Assembly (NCBI GenBank): GCA_028023455.1
Contig: JAQFVV010012394.1
Coordinates: 32,826,885 to 32,890,884, forward strand
Length of the DNA: 64,000 nucleotides
Source of the DNA: Epiperipatus broadwayi
Lineage: Eukaryota; Onychophora; Udeonychophora; Euonychophora; Peripatidae
Direction of reading: 5' to 3'
In this document: piece after piece, positions 22,938-34,700 of the stretch
Position numbering within the stretch: position 1 is the stretch's first letter
Layout of the letters: every line of letters starts with the position of its first letter
Notes under the pieces: generated by a model
Seen by the model: the letters and a program-made list of their open reading frames with translations, nothing else
Told to the model about the DNA's origin: nothing
The model's database searches: none
Position numbers and translations under genes: made by a program

Positions 22938-24788
22938 ATTAATCATCATCATCAACCATTATCAATCCACTGCAGGATGAAGGTCTCTCCAAGTTTAATC
23001 CATCTTTTCCAATCTTTAGCTTCTCTTCTCCACAACACCCCTGCACATTTTCTTATTTCATCCATCCATATCACATGTGGTCTCTTTCTGGGTCTTTTAC
23101 AATCTCTTGAAATCCAGTTTAAAATTTCAATTGCCCATCTATTATCAACTCTTCTAGCAATATGTCCAGCCCAACTCCATTTCAATCTTTTAATTTTTTC
23201 AATAAGGTCAGTAACACCTGTTTGTTGTCTTACCCATACATTGCGTTTTCGATCTCTTCTTGTTACTCCCAACATACATCTCTCCATACTCCTTTGAGTG
23301 GTCTGAAGTCTCTGTATTGCTCTTCTATTAAGTTTCCAAGTCTCAGATCCATAAGTAAGAACTGGTAAAACACATTTGTTAAAAACCATCCTTTTCAAAC
23401 ACATAGGCATATTTCCTTTTAGTATCAAGTTATTTCTACCAAAAGCACTTCAACCAAGTTTAATTCTATGATTAATTTCCTCCATTATGTTTCCATCTGT
23501 ATTAATAATCTGACCAAGGTATTTGTAACTGTTAACTTCTTCTAATTCTTCATAATCAATCTTTATTTTCATATTTTGAGCAAATCAATTAAACATTACT
23601 TTAGTCTTTTTAACATTTATCTTTAGTCCTACTTTTCTACTTCCATCTGCTAACTCCTGCAACATTTCCTGCAGCTCTGAAGCATTATTTGCAAAAACAA
23701 CTACATCATCTGCGAAATCTAAATGACTTAAATACTCTCCATTTACTTTCACTCCTTTAGTTTCCCATTTTAATCCACAAAATACTTCTTGCAGCACTGC
23801 TGTAAAGAGTTTTGGAGATATGGAGTCACCTTGTCTTACACCTTTCTCAATGTTGATTTTTCCAGTATCATTATGTAATCTAATTGTAGCTGTTGCATTT
23901 TTATAAATATTTTTTAAAATATGACAATATCCTGGATCTATACCTTGATGATCCAATGCTTTAATCACTGAAGAAATGTGTATAGAATCGAATGCCTTTT
24001 CATAATCTACAAATCCAAAACATAATGACAACTCATATTCGTTTGTCCTTTCTATGACTTCTCTCAATACCTGGATATGATCTATTGTACTAAAGCCACT
24101 TTTAAATCCAGCTTGTTCTCTTGGTTGGTGGAAATCCAAAGTTCTCTGTAGACGATTTGTAATTATCTTGGTAAAAATTTTATATAAAACTGATAAAAGG
24201 CTGATAGGTCTGTAATTTCTAATATCTTCTTTATCACCTTTTTTAAATATTAATATTATTACTGCATTCTTCCAATCTTCCGGTACATCTTTATCATTTA
24301 GACATTTGGTATATAACTTTGCTAAAATTGTTTCTATTTCTTCACCTGCTTCTTTTAATATATCAATTATAATTCCATCATTTCCTGGAGCCTTTCCTTT
24401 CTTCATACACTTAATTGCATGTCTCACTTCTTCATTTAAAATTCTGGGCAATTCAAAAGATGTAATAGATATAGGAGGTACTTGTTCTTTATTACTATAT
24501 AATTCTTGATAAAAATCTTCTACCAATTTCATGATGTCACCTCTCTTTTTAGTAATAATTCCATCTTTTTTTCTTATTGCAGATATAAATTTCCTACCAA
24601 TACCAAAATGTTGTTTAACATTTTTGAGACTTTTATTTTCTTCTACAGCTTTCCTTGCTATTTCACAGTTATACTTTCTTATATCATTTTCAACTCTTTT
24701 CCGTACCATTTTACAAAATTCGAGATATTCAATTAATAGTTGTGAGTATATACGTAACACTTTTATATATTCATTGTTAATAAATTAT
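22938..24788 (-). pseudogene. RTE-type LINE reverse transcriptase, nearly readable
   Basis: A single minus-strand frame runs from about 24787 to 22952 with only two stops, at 23582-23584 and 23450-23452 (TGA where relatives have Trp in the context LG-W-SAFG). It contains the linker after the missing endonuclease, then the reverse transcriptase: [31 protein letters not shown], the palm motif [25 protein letters not shown], and the catalytic F-A-D-D in [16 protein letters not shown], all intact. The C-terminal part has VLTYGSETWKL, WVRQQTGVTDLIEKIKRLKW and AGHIARR. The apurinic endonuclease domain is absent, so the copy is 5'-truncated near 24788. The 3' end is a short run of TGATGATGA just after NG-stop. 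It is the best copy of a family with seven fragments in this window, probably relatively young. Confidence 0.92.
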
Positions 24789-24789
24789 T

Positions 24790-25200
24790 ATTATTAATCC
24801 ATTTAGTTTGTGTTTGCTTATCTTATTCAGTCCAAACGTCTTGCTTTTAACATCCGATATGCTAGTAAAATTCACACCTACAGAAATCATTCAATCCACT
24901 GGGGGAGGGGTGTATGCAAAAATGGTAATAATATTTTGTAAATGATGAAGAGTGAGCATTAATAAGTTTTCCAAAAATAAATTTTATAGTGAAACTGAAA
25001 AACCAAATACTTTTTGGGAGAACTTATTCTTAGGTTATAAATTAATATAATCATCATTTGGTTAATATTATATATATATATGAATTGAATCATTTTTATT
25101 CAAATTTTATTCACCATTGAACTTTCATCTAATATAAATAAATATTTGGAATCAAATATTTACTGATATATATTTTTATATCTTCGTTTAAACCTGGTTT
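24790..25200. other. No gene seen
   Basis: AT-rich; a G-run (GGGGGAGGGG near 24901) is the only notable feature. Confidence 0.5.
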
Positions 25201-25204
25201 CCCA

Positions 25205-26576
25205 TTGCAATATGAAAAATATTTATAATAAATGCTTATTTGACGTGGACTAAAAGTCCAGAAAATAATTTGCTAGGGTTTTTATATTTAACTTGAAACT
25301 TAAGTGTGGTTAGTGTATGGACTCCAGAAATTAATTAATTCAATCCTTTATTATAAAAAATAAAATACAATATAAATCTTTATTATGATAACAACTTATA
25401 AATACATTAACATAATACTTATATATAAAAAAGCCTTTTTCGGTAATTCTAAATTTTTTTACCCGTTTCAATATAATACCTCCTACTAATACTAACATGT
25501 ATCTTACATACATAGCGACATCTACCGACATTTCCTATAATTCATTATTTTTATCAATTTATTTATATATTTCCCTTTATATTACTTTCCATTCTTTATC
25601 CATTACCCAGTCATTCGTTAAATCAATTGAACTTTGTAAAGGTTCATACATGTATTTATATTATATTTTATATAATTTGTTTCATGTATTTTCCTTCTAT
25701 TTATTTCCTTTATATAATTTAATGGTCTTATGTTTTTACTACAATCTATTTTATATCCAAATTTTAAATAATGAACATATAATGCAGATCTATCATCCCT
25801 CCTTTCAATAGCACTATTATGTTCTTTTGCCCTTTGTTCTAATCGTTTTGATGTTTGGCCATAGTAAACCATTTTACATACCCTGCAAGTAATTTTATAT
25901 ACTGTTCCCTTTATATATTTCATATGATCTTTAATTTTATAATTTTCTATTAATATATCTAAACTTTTACTATTAGACCATTCTATTTTTATATTTTTAC
26001 CCATATAACTATTATTTTTAGTTAATATATCATAAATTTTAAATATATATGCAATTTTTATCCATTTTATATTATTTAATATTTTATTCCTGCTAATATT
26101 ATTTTTTATTATCATATAATATATTCCTAATATTTGTAGGATTATATCCATAGATAGAATATAATTTAATAAATTGTTCTTTTTGTACTTCAGCAGTTTT
26201 TTTATCTTTTTTATACCTATCATTTTTAATTTTAAAGTTCTTAATTATTGCCATCTTTTGCATCCATGCTTGTTGTGAATCCCTATAAATTATTTTTCCT
26301 ATTTAATCTTCTTTAATAAAGTGATTTAATACAATCATATTTCTGTTTATCTTTATTTCTATATCTAAATATTTTATTTTATTAGCTATTTCTTTTATTG
26401 CAAACTTTATATTATTTCTATTATTATTAAATTCATTATATATATTTTTAATAACTCTATTATTCCCTTTTACTAAAATATCATTTACATATCTAAAATA
26501 TACTTTTATTTCCTTATTTATTATTCTATTCTTGACAATATGTAATTCCATTTTATTTATAAATATAGATGCTATT
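25205..26576 (-). pseudogene. Penelope-like element, left inverted copy
   Basis: Minus-strand fragments run from the end of the reverse transcriptase to the GIY-YIG nuclease. At about 26306-26570 the frame reads IASIFINKMEL, then YFRYVNDILV, where the usual Y-x-D-D is Y-V-N-D. After a frameshift near 26300 comes a linker, and 25625-25935 encodes GTVYKITCRVC and VYYGQTSKRLEQRAKEHN, the GIY-YIG domain with a Cys pair typical of Penelope-like elements. A final short frame ends near 25340. Beyond it, 25205-25310 is non-coding and is inverted at 28082-28182. The copy is missing the N-terminal half of the reverse transcriptase. It lies head to head with the next copy. Confidence 0.88.
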
Positions 26577-28182
26577 AAAATATTTAAAGTATTAAAATAG
26601 TAATACAAAAAATTAAAAATGTATATACAGAATATGGAAATAATTGACATTATGGAACAGAGATTAAATTTAATAAATAATGGTTTATATTTTAAATATA
26701 AAGATGAGTATTGGGATATAAATAAGGGATGGGTTACATGATGTGCAATAAGTGGGGATGGCATCTATATTTATAAATGAAATGGAATTATATATTGTCA
26801 AAAATAGGATACTAAATAAAGAAATAAAAGGATATTTTAGATATGTGGATAATATTTTAGTAATAGGAAATAAAAGAGTTATAAAAAAATATATATAATG
26901 AATTTAATAATAATATAAATAATATAAAGTTTACAATAAAAGAAATAGATAATAAAATAAAATATTTAGATATAGAAATAAAGATAAACAATAATATGAT
27001 TGTGTTAAATCATTTTATTAAAGAAGATAAAATAAGGAAAATAATTTATAGGGATTCACAACAAGCATGGACACAAAAGATGGCAGTAATTAAGAATTTT
27101 AAAATTAAAAATGATAGGTATAATACAGATAAAAAAACTGCTGAAGCACAAAAAGAACAATTTATTAAATTATATTCCAGCTATGAATATAATCCTAGAA
27201 ATATTAGGAATATATTATATGATAATAAAAATAATATTAGAGGGAATAAAATATTAAATATTATAAAATGGATAAAAATTGCATATATACCTAAAATTTA
27301 TGATATGTTAACTAAAAATAAAAATTATATGGATAAAAATATAAAAATAGGATAGTCTAATAGTAAAAATTTAGATACATTAATAGGAAATTATAAAATT
27401 AAAATGATATGAAATATATAAAGGGAACAGTATATAAAATTACTTGTGGGGTATGTAAAATGGTTTATTATGGACAAACATCTAAACAATTAGAACAAAG
27501 GGCAAAAGAACATAATAATGCTATTGAAAGAAGGGGATATATCTGCATTATATGTTCATTATTTAAAATTTGGACATAAAATAGATTGTATTAAAAACAT
27601 AAGACCATTAAATTATATAAATGAAATAAATAGAAGGAAAATATATGAAACAAATTATATAAAATATAATATAAATACATGTATGAACATTTACAAAAAG
27701 TCATTTGATTTAATGAATGATTGGGTAATGGATAAAGAATGGAAAGTAATATAAAGAGAAATATATAAATAAATTGATAGAAATAATGAATTACAGGAAA
27801 TGTCAGTAGATGTCGCTATGTATGTAATATATGTGTTAGTATTAGTAGGAGGTATTATATTGAAAAGGGTAAAAAAAAAATAGAATTACCAAAAAAGACT
27901 TTTATATATATAATTATTATGTTAAAGTATTTATAAGTTGTTGTTATAATATAATAAAGATTTATATTGTATTTTATTGATTGTAAGATAAACAACAAGT
28001 AAAGGGGTATTATTCCTTAGAATTAAGTAATTTATTATAAAAGTACAAATTGTCTTTATCCCCCCCCCCCCATATTTTTTATTTCAAGTTAAATATATAA
28101 ATCCCAATTATGATTGAAAGAACAATTATTTTCTGGATTTTTAGTCCACAGCAAATTAAAGCATTCCTTATAAATATTTATA
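26577..28182 (+). pseudogene. Penelope-like element, right copy
   Basis: The plus-strand copy extends slightly further into the reverse transcriptase than its partner: 26604-26745 reads KMYIQNMEIIDIMEQRL and GLYFKYKDEYWDINKGW, then a stop. In another frame come MASIFINEMEL and YFRYVDNILVIGN, where the catalytic Y-x-D-D is Y-V-D-N. One extra A near 26887 shifts the frame. Then 26996-27355 encodes the linker (SQQAWTQKMAVIKNFKIKN) and, after further shifts, 27415-27750 encodes GTVYKITCGVC and VYYGQTSKQLEQRAKEHN plus YIKYNINTCMN, the GIY-YIG region. Non-coding 3' sequence continues to 28182, including a run of C at 28060-28071. The two arms give a palindrome about 3 kb long. Confidence 0.88.
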
Positions 28183-28261
28183 TATATATCATATTACTTC
28201 AAATTTAAGCCAGTAGGATTTTAAAATTGGAAAAAAATATATAAATGATTTTATAAAAGGT

Positions 28262-28375
28262 ATTAATAATAATAAACATTTTTATTTACTTAAATAGGAA
28301 CTAAAAGAAAAGAGTGAATCGGAATTTTTTAAGAAACTACTATCAACAATCATAATACTATGTACAGTATGATTT
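28262..28375 (+). repeat. Direct repeat, left copy flanking FB3
   Basis: AATAATAAACATTTTTATTT, CTTAAATAGGA and CAATCATAATA in order. The same elements recur in the same order and orientation at about 29625-29740, immediately outside the other end of FB3. Spacing is similar, with a few mismatches. Confidence 0.7.
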
Positions 28376-28409
28376 TAAAATTGGAAAAATATATAAAAAT
28401 AATTTTAAT

Positions 28410-29612
28410 AAGCTTGTATTACAAATGTAATATAATGAGCAAGTTAATAACTCTAAACAAGATTTGCCAATAAATGCCACAAGAGAAAGCATTTAAAATC
28501 TTTATCTAGAATTATTCCTATCCCCAAATTCAGTTTTGAGCTAATGACTCTCATCAGTAAGGCACTAGAATATTCAGACACTGATCTAAAATACCAATTC
28601 TAACCCAGAATTTATTTAATACTTAACTATTTAGTAGAAAATCTGAAATTTTTGGACATCTATATGCCTTCAAATCCAGCTATCTAATGTAAATAGCTAT
28701 ATGTGTCTGAACAAACTTCAGATACATCATATATTAATAGCCTTAGCAATACAACATTGCCAACATCTCAAATGCTATTAACAAGCTCATTATATTACAT
28801 TTGTAATACAAGCTTATTACATTAAGTTGCATGATGTACAACTTGATTTTCTTATTATTACAGTTTGGCTTTTGAGGCTTTGGTGATGTTATATTGCTAA
28901 GGCTGTTAATATATGGTTTAGCTGAAATTTGTTTACACCCATATATTTATTTGAGTTAGATAACTGGATTTGAAGACATATAGATGTCTGCAATTTTCAG
29001 ATTTTCTACTTAATAGTTAAGTATTAGATAAATGGTGGGTTTGATTTGGTATTTTAGATTTAGTGTCTGAATTTTCCAGTGCTTAACTGACAAGATCCAT
29101 GAATTCAATATCAGTTTGGGGGTAGGGATAATTCTAGATAGAGTTTTTAAATGCTTAATCTTGTGGCATTTATTGGAAAAATGCATATTATATTCCATTT
29201 GTAATACAAGCTTATTAAGTCACATGGTATATAACTTGATTTTCTTACTATTATAATTTGGCTTTTGAGGCTTTGGTGATGTTATATTGCTAAGGCTATT
29301 AATATATAGTGTAGCTGAAGTTTTTTCAGACCCATATAGCTATTTGATTTAGATAGCTGAATTTAAGATATATAGATATCTGAAATTTTCAGATTTTCTA
29401 CTTAATAGTTAAGTATTAGATAAATGCTGGGCTTGAGTTGGTATTTTAGATTTAATGTCTGAATGTCCTAGTGCATCACTGATAAGAGCCATTATCTCAA
29501 AACCGGTTTGGGGATGATGAAAATTCTAGATAGAAATTTTAAATGCTTTCTCTTGCCGCATTTATTGGAAAAGCTTGTTTAAAACTGTTAGCATTCTCAT
29601 TATATTAAAAAT
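28410..29612. repeat. FB3 foldback element with two inverted units
   Basis: Block A at 28410-28442 contains TACAAATGTAATATAATGAG. Body B is at 28443-28787. The inverse of A is at 28788-28825, then inverted body B' at 28826-29190, a second inverted A' at 29191-29218, a second inverted body at 29219-29590 and a remnant of A' to 29612. So the order is A B A' B' A' B' a'. Both inverted bodies share GGCTTTTGAGGCTTTGGTGA and TTCAGATTTTCTACTTAATA. The core motif CTGATGA (minus strand, 28551-28557) with its stem matches the FB1 core. There is no coding capacity; the frame at 29010-29198 is not a gene. Confidence 0.85.
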
Positions 29613-29624
29613 GATTTTATATTA

Positions 29625-29740
29625 AGTGTTGAAAAATAATAAACATTTTTATTTACTTAAATAGGATTTTAAAAAAAGACAAATGGGGAAAACCTGAATA
29701 CACTGCTATCAATAATCATAATATATGCACGTGCATAGAG
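29625..29740 (+). repeat. Direct repeat, right copy flanking FB3
   Basis: Partner of 28262-28375. Further out, the inverse of ATCATATTACTTCAAATTTA (28187) appears at about 29858-29882, which suggests that FB3 sits inside an older inverted element. Confidence 0.65.
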
Positions 29741-30099
29741 CATGAAGCAAAGATGTGATAGTTGGGGAGTGGGAGATTGGCAAAAGATATTAAATATTTA
29801 TTTTAAATTTAAATGTGCCCTATTTTCTATCTTCAAAATTTAAATAAAAAGCGAAGCTTAAATTTAAAGTAATATGATATTATTTATACACACTTAATTG
29901 AAGCTGTGAATATTGATACAATATGTATGGCATTAATATACTTAAAAATATATACTGAAACATTAATAATAAAAAAGTATGGATGGGTTGGACATCTATA
30001 GTTGTAACCAAGCACACAGTAGTTTGATGATTCTAGTCTGTTAATTAAGAATTACTTTACTGACCCTAAAGATGTAAATAATAAATAACTCAGATTATA

Positions 30100-30790
30100 T
30101 ACGACAGAACAGGAAGTAACTGAAACTTGCAATGAGTTATATAATATAAAATAAACTCTCAAAAGAGAGATGACATCATTTATCCTTTATTATTTGTTGT
30201 TGTTTATGCTGTAATTTTAAATATGATAATGAATTTGATCTATTGATTATATGTATTTCTAGAGTATATGATAGGACTCACCATTTAAATATTCAGAGAA
30301 TCAGACAAGTTTTAATAAACTCCAAATATGACAAACTTGTTTTTTAATATATGTATATAATAAAGAACTCAAATTAAGTATAAACAAACAGAAAAATTGC
30401 ATAAATAAATCAAGCATAATTAACAATAAATGCTAAACAATAGTTGATGTCATCTGTCTTTTCAGAGTTTATTTATGTTATATAATTTATTGAAAGCTTC
30501 AGTTGCATATAATTTGAATTATTTATTAATTGTATATATTAAAAATTGGGTTTTCATTTCATATTTAGAAGTTATTAAAACTAAAGCTCAGCTTTGATTC
30601 TCTGAATGTTTAAATGGTGAAGCTTATTATTTATTCTATAAATATATATAATCAATAGATCAAATTCACTCCCTCATTTAAAATTAGTAAATAAACCAAG
30701 CATAAATAACCACAAATGCTAAAGGGCAAATTGAAACTTTATTTAACTTATATAACTTATTGGAAGTTTTAGTTATTCTCTGTTCAGTGT
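30100..30790. repeat. FB4 foldback element, A-B-A'-B'-A'
   Basis: Block A, 30100-30215: GAGTTATATAATATAAAATA and GAGATGACATCATTTATCC. Body B, 30216-30380: TTTGATCTATTGATTATATG and CACCATTTAAATATTCAGAG. Inverted A', 30400-30510: GATGTCATCTGTCTTTTCAG and ATGTTATATAATTTATTGAA. Inverted B', 30511-30697: CTCTGAATGTTTAAATGGTG and AATCAATAGATCAAATTCAC. Second A', 30698-30785: ATAACTTATTGGAAGTTTTA. Both inverted A' blocks are nearly full length here. There is no coding capacity. Confidence 0.8.
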
Positions 30791-30817
30791 CCACCAAATA
30801 ATATTAGATTTGTCAAG

Positions 30818-30905
30818 CGTTGGTGGTCGAGAGTTCAGCACAGCTGCCTTGCAATAGCTGTCCCAGGTTAGCGGGTTTGCTTCCCGGCCGATGCTATGAC
30901 ACATG
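30818..30905 (+). repeat. SINE-3 copy, tRNA-like
   Basis: GCGTTGGTGGTCGAGAGTTC resembles a tRNA 5' half with an A-box, and GCGGGTTTGCTTCCCGGCCG carries a B-box-like segment. It ends in GATGCTATGACAC plus an A-rich tail. It is GC-rich against the AT-rich surroundings. A second copy is at 62318-62395. Confidence 0.65.
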
Positions 30906-30968
30906 AGGAAAAAAATATTAGATTAAAAAGTTTATTTTTTAACTGTTATAAAGAATATTAAATTAATA

Positions 30969-31062
30969 TTGTCATATCTCACCTTGCCTTCAAATAATAG
31001 ACTAGTTCAGATTTCTTTTTTATCATGATCGGACTGAGCATTCATTGCTGCGAACCATGCAT
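30969..31062 (+). repeat. Isolated MITE-C terminal repeat
   Basis: CATATCTCACCTTGCCTTCA and GACTAGTTCAGATTTC match the MITE-C inverted terminus at 20.1/20.7 kb. The rest of the element is missing, and the FB5 element begins at once. Confidence 0.7.
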
Positions 31063-31065
31063 ATA

Positions 31066-31745
31066 TATATAATATTTATTTTATAAAGCACAGACAGTAT
31101 TGAAATTAAACTGAGAGAGTGCAAACTTCTCAAGCGCTTATGACTATCACCAGCCAATCAGATCAAGCACTGAGACAGAGAATTTAACAAGAAAAAGGTG
31201 GTTCCACCTTCTTCTTTACTTGTCTTTCTATATATCCAAGCCAGTCTAAAGTACTTAGATCTGAAAGCGTGAATCTTAAATATCTTCACACTCAACACAC
31301 TGAGTTCAAATTACAAACATACAGTGTGAAATCTTTTGATTTACTACACAGTAGTTTTTCAATGTTATAACTTGCAGCAACATATGTAAATAATATTTAT
31401 CTGATTGGCTGGTGATAGTAATAAGCACTTGAGAAGTTTGCATTGTCTCTGTTTAATTTCAATACCGTCTGAGCTTTATAAAATAAATATTATTTATATA
31501 CGTTGCTGTAAGTTATAACATCAAAAAACTACTGCGTAGTAAATTGAAAGATTACACGCTGTATGTTTGTAATTTGAACTCAGTGTGTTGAGTGTGAAGA
31601 TATTTAAGATTCATGCTTTCAGATCTAAGTACTTTAGACTGGTTTGGATATATAGAAAGACAAGTAAAGAAGAAGGTGGAACCACCTTTTTCTTGTTAAA
31701 TTCTCTGTCTCAGTGCTTGATCTGATTGGCCAGTGATATATATAT
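31066..31745. repeat. FB5 foldback element, A-B-A'-B'-a'
   Basis: A, 31066-31160: TTTATTTTATAAAGCACAGA and CTTCTCAAGCGCTTATGACT. B, 31155-31397: AAAAGGTGGTTCCACCTTCT, AGTACTTAGATCTGAAAGCG, GATTTACTACACAGTAG. Inverted A', 31398-31490: CTGATTGGCTGGTGATAGTA and GAGCTTTATAAAATAAATAT. Inverted B', 31487-31735: CTACTGCGTAGTAAATTG, CTTTCAGATCTAAGTACTTT, GAAGGTGGAACCACCTTTTT. A short remnant of A' (GATTGGCCAGTGATA) closes it. The arms match at most positions, so the copy is fairly young or maintained. Confidence 0.88.
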
Positions 31746-31749
31746 AAAT

Positions 31750-34700
31750 AAAACACAGCCAATAGCAAGAGCAGACTAATAGACACTCATGCTCATTGAA
31801 TCCGAATGTTTCAATTATGGTTTGGGATTTGGCAAGAGATAGTTAACCTTTTTGAAGATAAGGGAGAGAATGACTATAAAATCCAAAAGACAGTATGTGT
31901 TCTCCAGAGAACAACTATTAAACCTGAATAACAGTAGCCTAGTTTTCCATACATGGTCAAAGGAAACTCCTGCTAACCTGAACAGCAGTGATCCTTCTCC
32001 AGACCATAGCTACTTAAGCTAAGGATTAATGCAGTGAGACAAATCCATGTTTAGAATTGGAAACTGCCAGAACCAAAGCTGATTTATGGAAAGCTGTAAA
32101 GACAGTTGAAAGAGTAGCCATACATATTCACAAAACAGGCTGTCATTACAGTTGGAAGTGGGAAGATATCTATAAGGGCATGTGCAGTACCTTCTTCAAC
32201 AGTTAACACTAGAACTAGTAACTATACCCTGCTAGACAGTATCAGGCAGAGTATAACCATCGTTACTTAAATCTGTAAATATTGTAAATATATTAGAAAT
32301 TGAGTGCATGTTTATATCTATATATTATTAAAACATGTATACTCGTTTCTGTTTTTATGAGGAATCCAGACTAAACACAACAAATAAAATATAAAACAAA
32401 TGGTTTAAATATCTGTAGTAAACATCAAATTTTATGAAGCAGAATGACAAATCATGAGCCTTGAAATCCAGAACCTCTCTGCCATTGCACTAAATAAGCA
32501 GAGAATTTGTTAGTGCTTTCATGTAGTTATCTCATCTGCTGTTTTTAATGAATTATTAATTGTTTTGTACTAATTAATAAGCCAAAAACATATATCATAA
32601 ATAAAAATCATACCAAATGTTATATATTTTTTATGTTTAAGTTTTCTGAAAGTTTTAGTATCCTTTATTGATTTTCAAGAATTTCAACATTATTTTTATT
32701 TATTAAGCACTTATTACTTTCTATTATGGCACAACCTATTTGAACTTCATTGGCATTTTTTAGTCTCAAATTATCACTACTTGCTGCAATCTTCTACATA
32801 ATCATTATTTTTTTATGAGACATATGCAATAATTTATAGCTGACATATTATTTTTTATTAAAATTTATGTATTTTACTTTCTTAAATAATTTTTACACCA
32901 CCTGTCAGTTGCTGGTTATTCTCTTTGTGTTAAAGTATGTTTGGAATAATATTAAACCTATTTACACTACACCAGAGTCATTCATTATAATCTGGGTTAA
33001 TTATCATTAGATTGAGCCACATACATCCAGGGTTTGAGATGAAGTAAATAGAGGAAAATTTCTTCGAATGCAGATATTGACTCTAAGCTGAGGATGAATG
33101 TGTTACTTTGCTTGTTGCAAATACTTTCATATGCATCATGGCTGATAAACTCATGGTTCTCTTTCCTATCATGTCAAATTCATACAAGCCCCATGGTATG
33201 CATTCATATTTTCCTCATCTTGTTGTCAAATATCAGTTTATTTTAATAATTATTTAAAGAAGCATCAAATTAACCCTTTCACATTTTAATATTTTCCCAT
33301 CTATCCCTAGTGACAATTTGGGTTAATAGTTTACAATTTTAATTTGAATGTTAGTACATTTATTTAATATTATGAAATCAATAAATTGGGCTTGATTTGT
33401 TAGACAGGTAAGTTTACAAAAGAAAAAAAATCTAAAACATCATATTTGAACTTTCCAAGTAAACAATAAATGGAAATGTGCAAGGAAACAATGACTTTAT
33501 CTTCATTGGTTCCCTGCCTCAATACTATTTAAAAAGAATATTTGTGAAATTTTTGGTGAAAGCATTCTAATTTTTAAACATGAATTACAAAATCATAACA
33601 AATCTATTAAATTATTTTGTAAAATTGAAAATTGCATTTATATTTATTAAATTATCATAAAAATTTAGAATAATTCTGTTTAAAATGGTATCATATTCAC
33701 AATTATCACTATTTCAATTTTAACATTATTTAAATTTCTTAATGTGTATTTTTAAAAGTGAAATATATTTCAAAAAAATATTTCTTTTTTATTAGTTATT
33801 ATTAGAATACTTTGGAAAAATAATTACAAATATTTAAATGCACTATGAAATTATACAAAATGTATTTTTTTATTTTTGAAGAGAATAGAAGAGGAGGATT
33901 TCAACACTCATTACCAAAGAATCAACCAATCAAAAATCTCTAAGTTTTTGGCAGCTTTACTTTGAAGGTTTTCCTGCAGATTAATGTGTACACTAGTGAC
34001 ATCTTCGGATGTTTTTGTAACTAATGAATCAATATTTACATTAATTCATCTAGCAGTAAAAAAGGTCAAAAAAAGCAATTGAACATTATATTACAGTAGC
34101 ACTCTCACAACACCCCACAGATGCCAATTATTATTATCATAAAGTTAATAAAAAAAATTAAAATGAAATCAGTTTGTTTTGTTTCACTGTCAAGAAACTA
34201 TAACTAAATTCAATAAAAACATATAATTTTAAATAGTAAAAAAGTATAAGCAAGTAATTCAAATTTTATTTTTTTTAAATGTTTTTCTCACATCATTGAT
34301 CTTTCTTCTTATTGATTTTGAAAGTGATATTTTCTGCATAATAATAATGTTATTATATAATTCTAAATAATTGCATAATAAATAAACTCTAATTATTTAT
34401 ACTTTTGCCAAAATTTTTTTTTACAGTGAACAATATAAACAAAAATTAGACATAGTCAACCTCCGGGAATTGAGTACACAAACACAACAATTGCCCCAAC
34501 AGAGAGAGAGTAATTTAAAAGTTCTTCTTGCTGTACTATGACATTTTAACTGTCTGTATATTTTACCAAAAATTTTACAAAATAAGATAGCTGGATGAGA
34601 ATGCCATCAGGTATATAACCTGGAACCAGATTGTGAAGATTTAACCATTCATGGTTGTTTATTTATTTACAAATGATGATCTTAAAATGTAATGTTAAAA

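Noticed and set aside
22923-23368. Plus-strand frames of 124 and 68 codons
   Set aside because: Antisense shadows of the RTE C-terminal region.
24306-24797. Plus-strand frames opposite the RTE reverse transcriptase
   Set aside because: They are antisense shadows of the minus-strand RTE coding frame.
25240-28145. Hairpin GTGGAC-TAAAA-GTCCAGAAAA at both outer ends of the Penelope palindrome, considered as a hammerhead
   Set aside because: The CTGANGA box is not convincing in either arm, the motif is antisense to the Penelope frames, and the flanks simply extend the hairpin. I call it an ordinary imperfect stem-loop.
31750-32390. Less AT-rich block considered as a host exon or an LTR
   Set aside because: No open frame with a recognisable domain, no splice-bounded frame I can support, and no second copy in the window.
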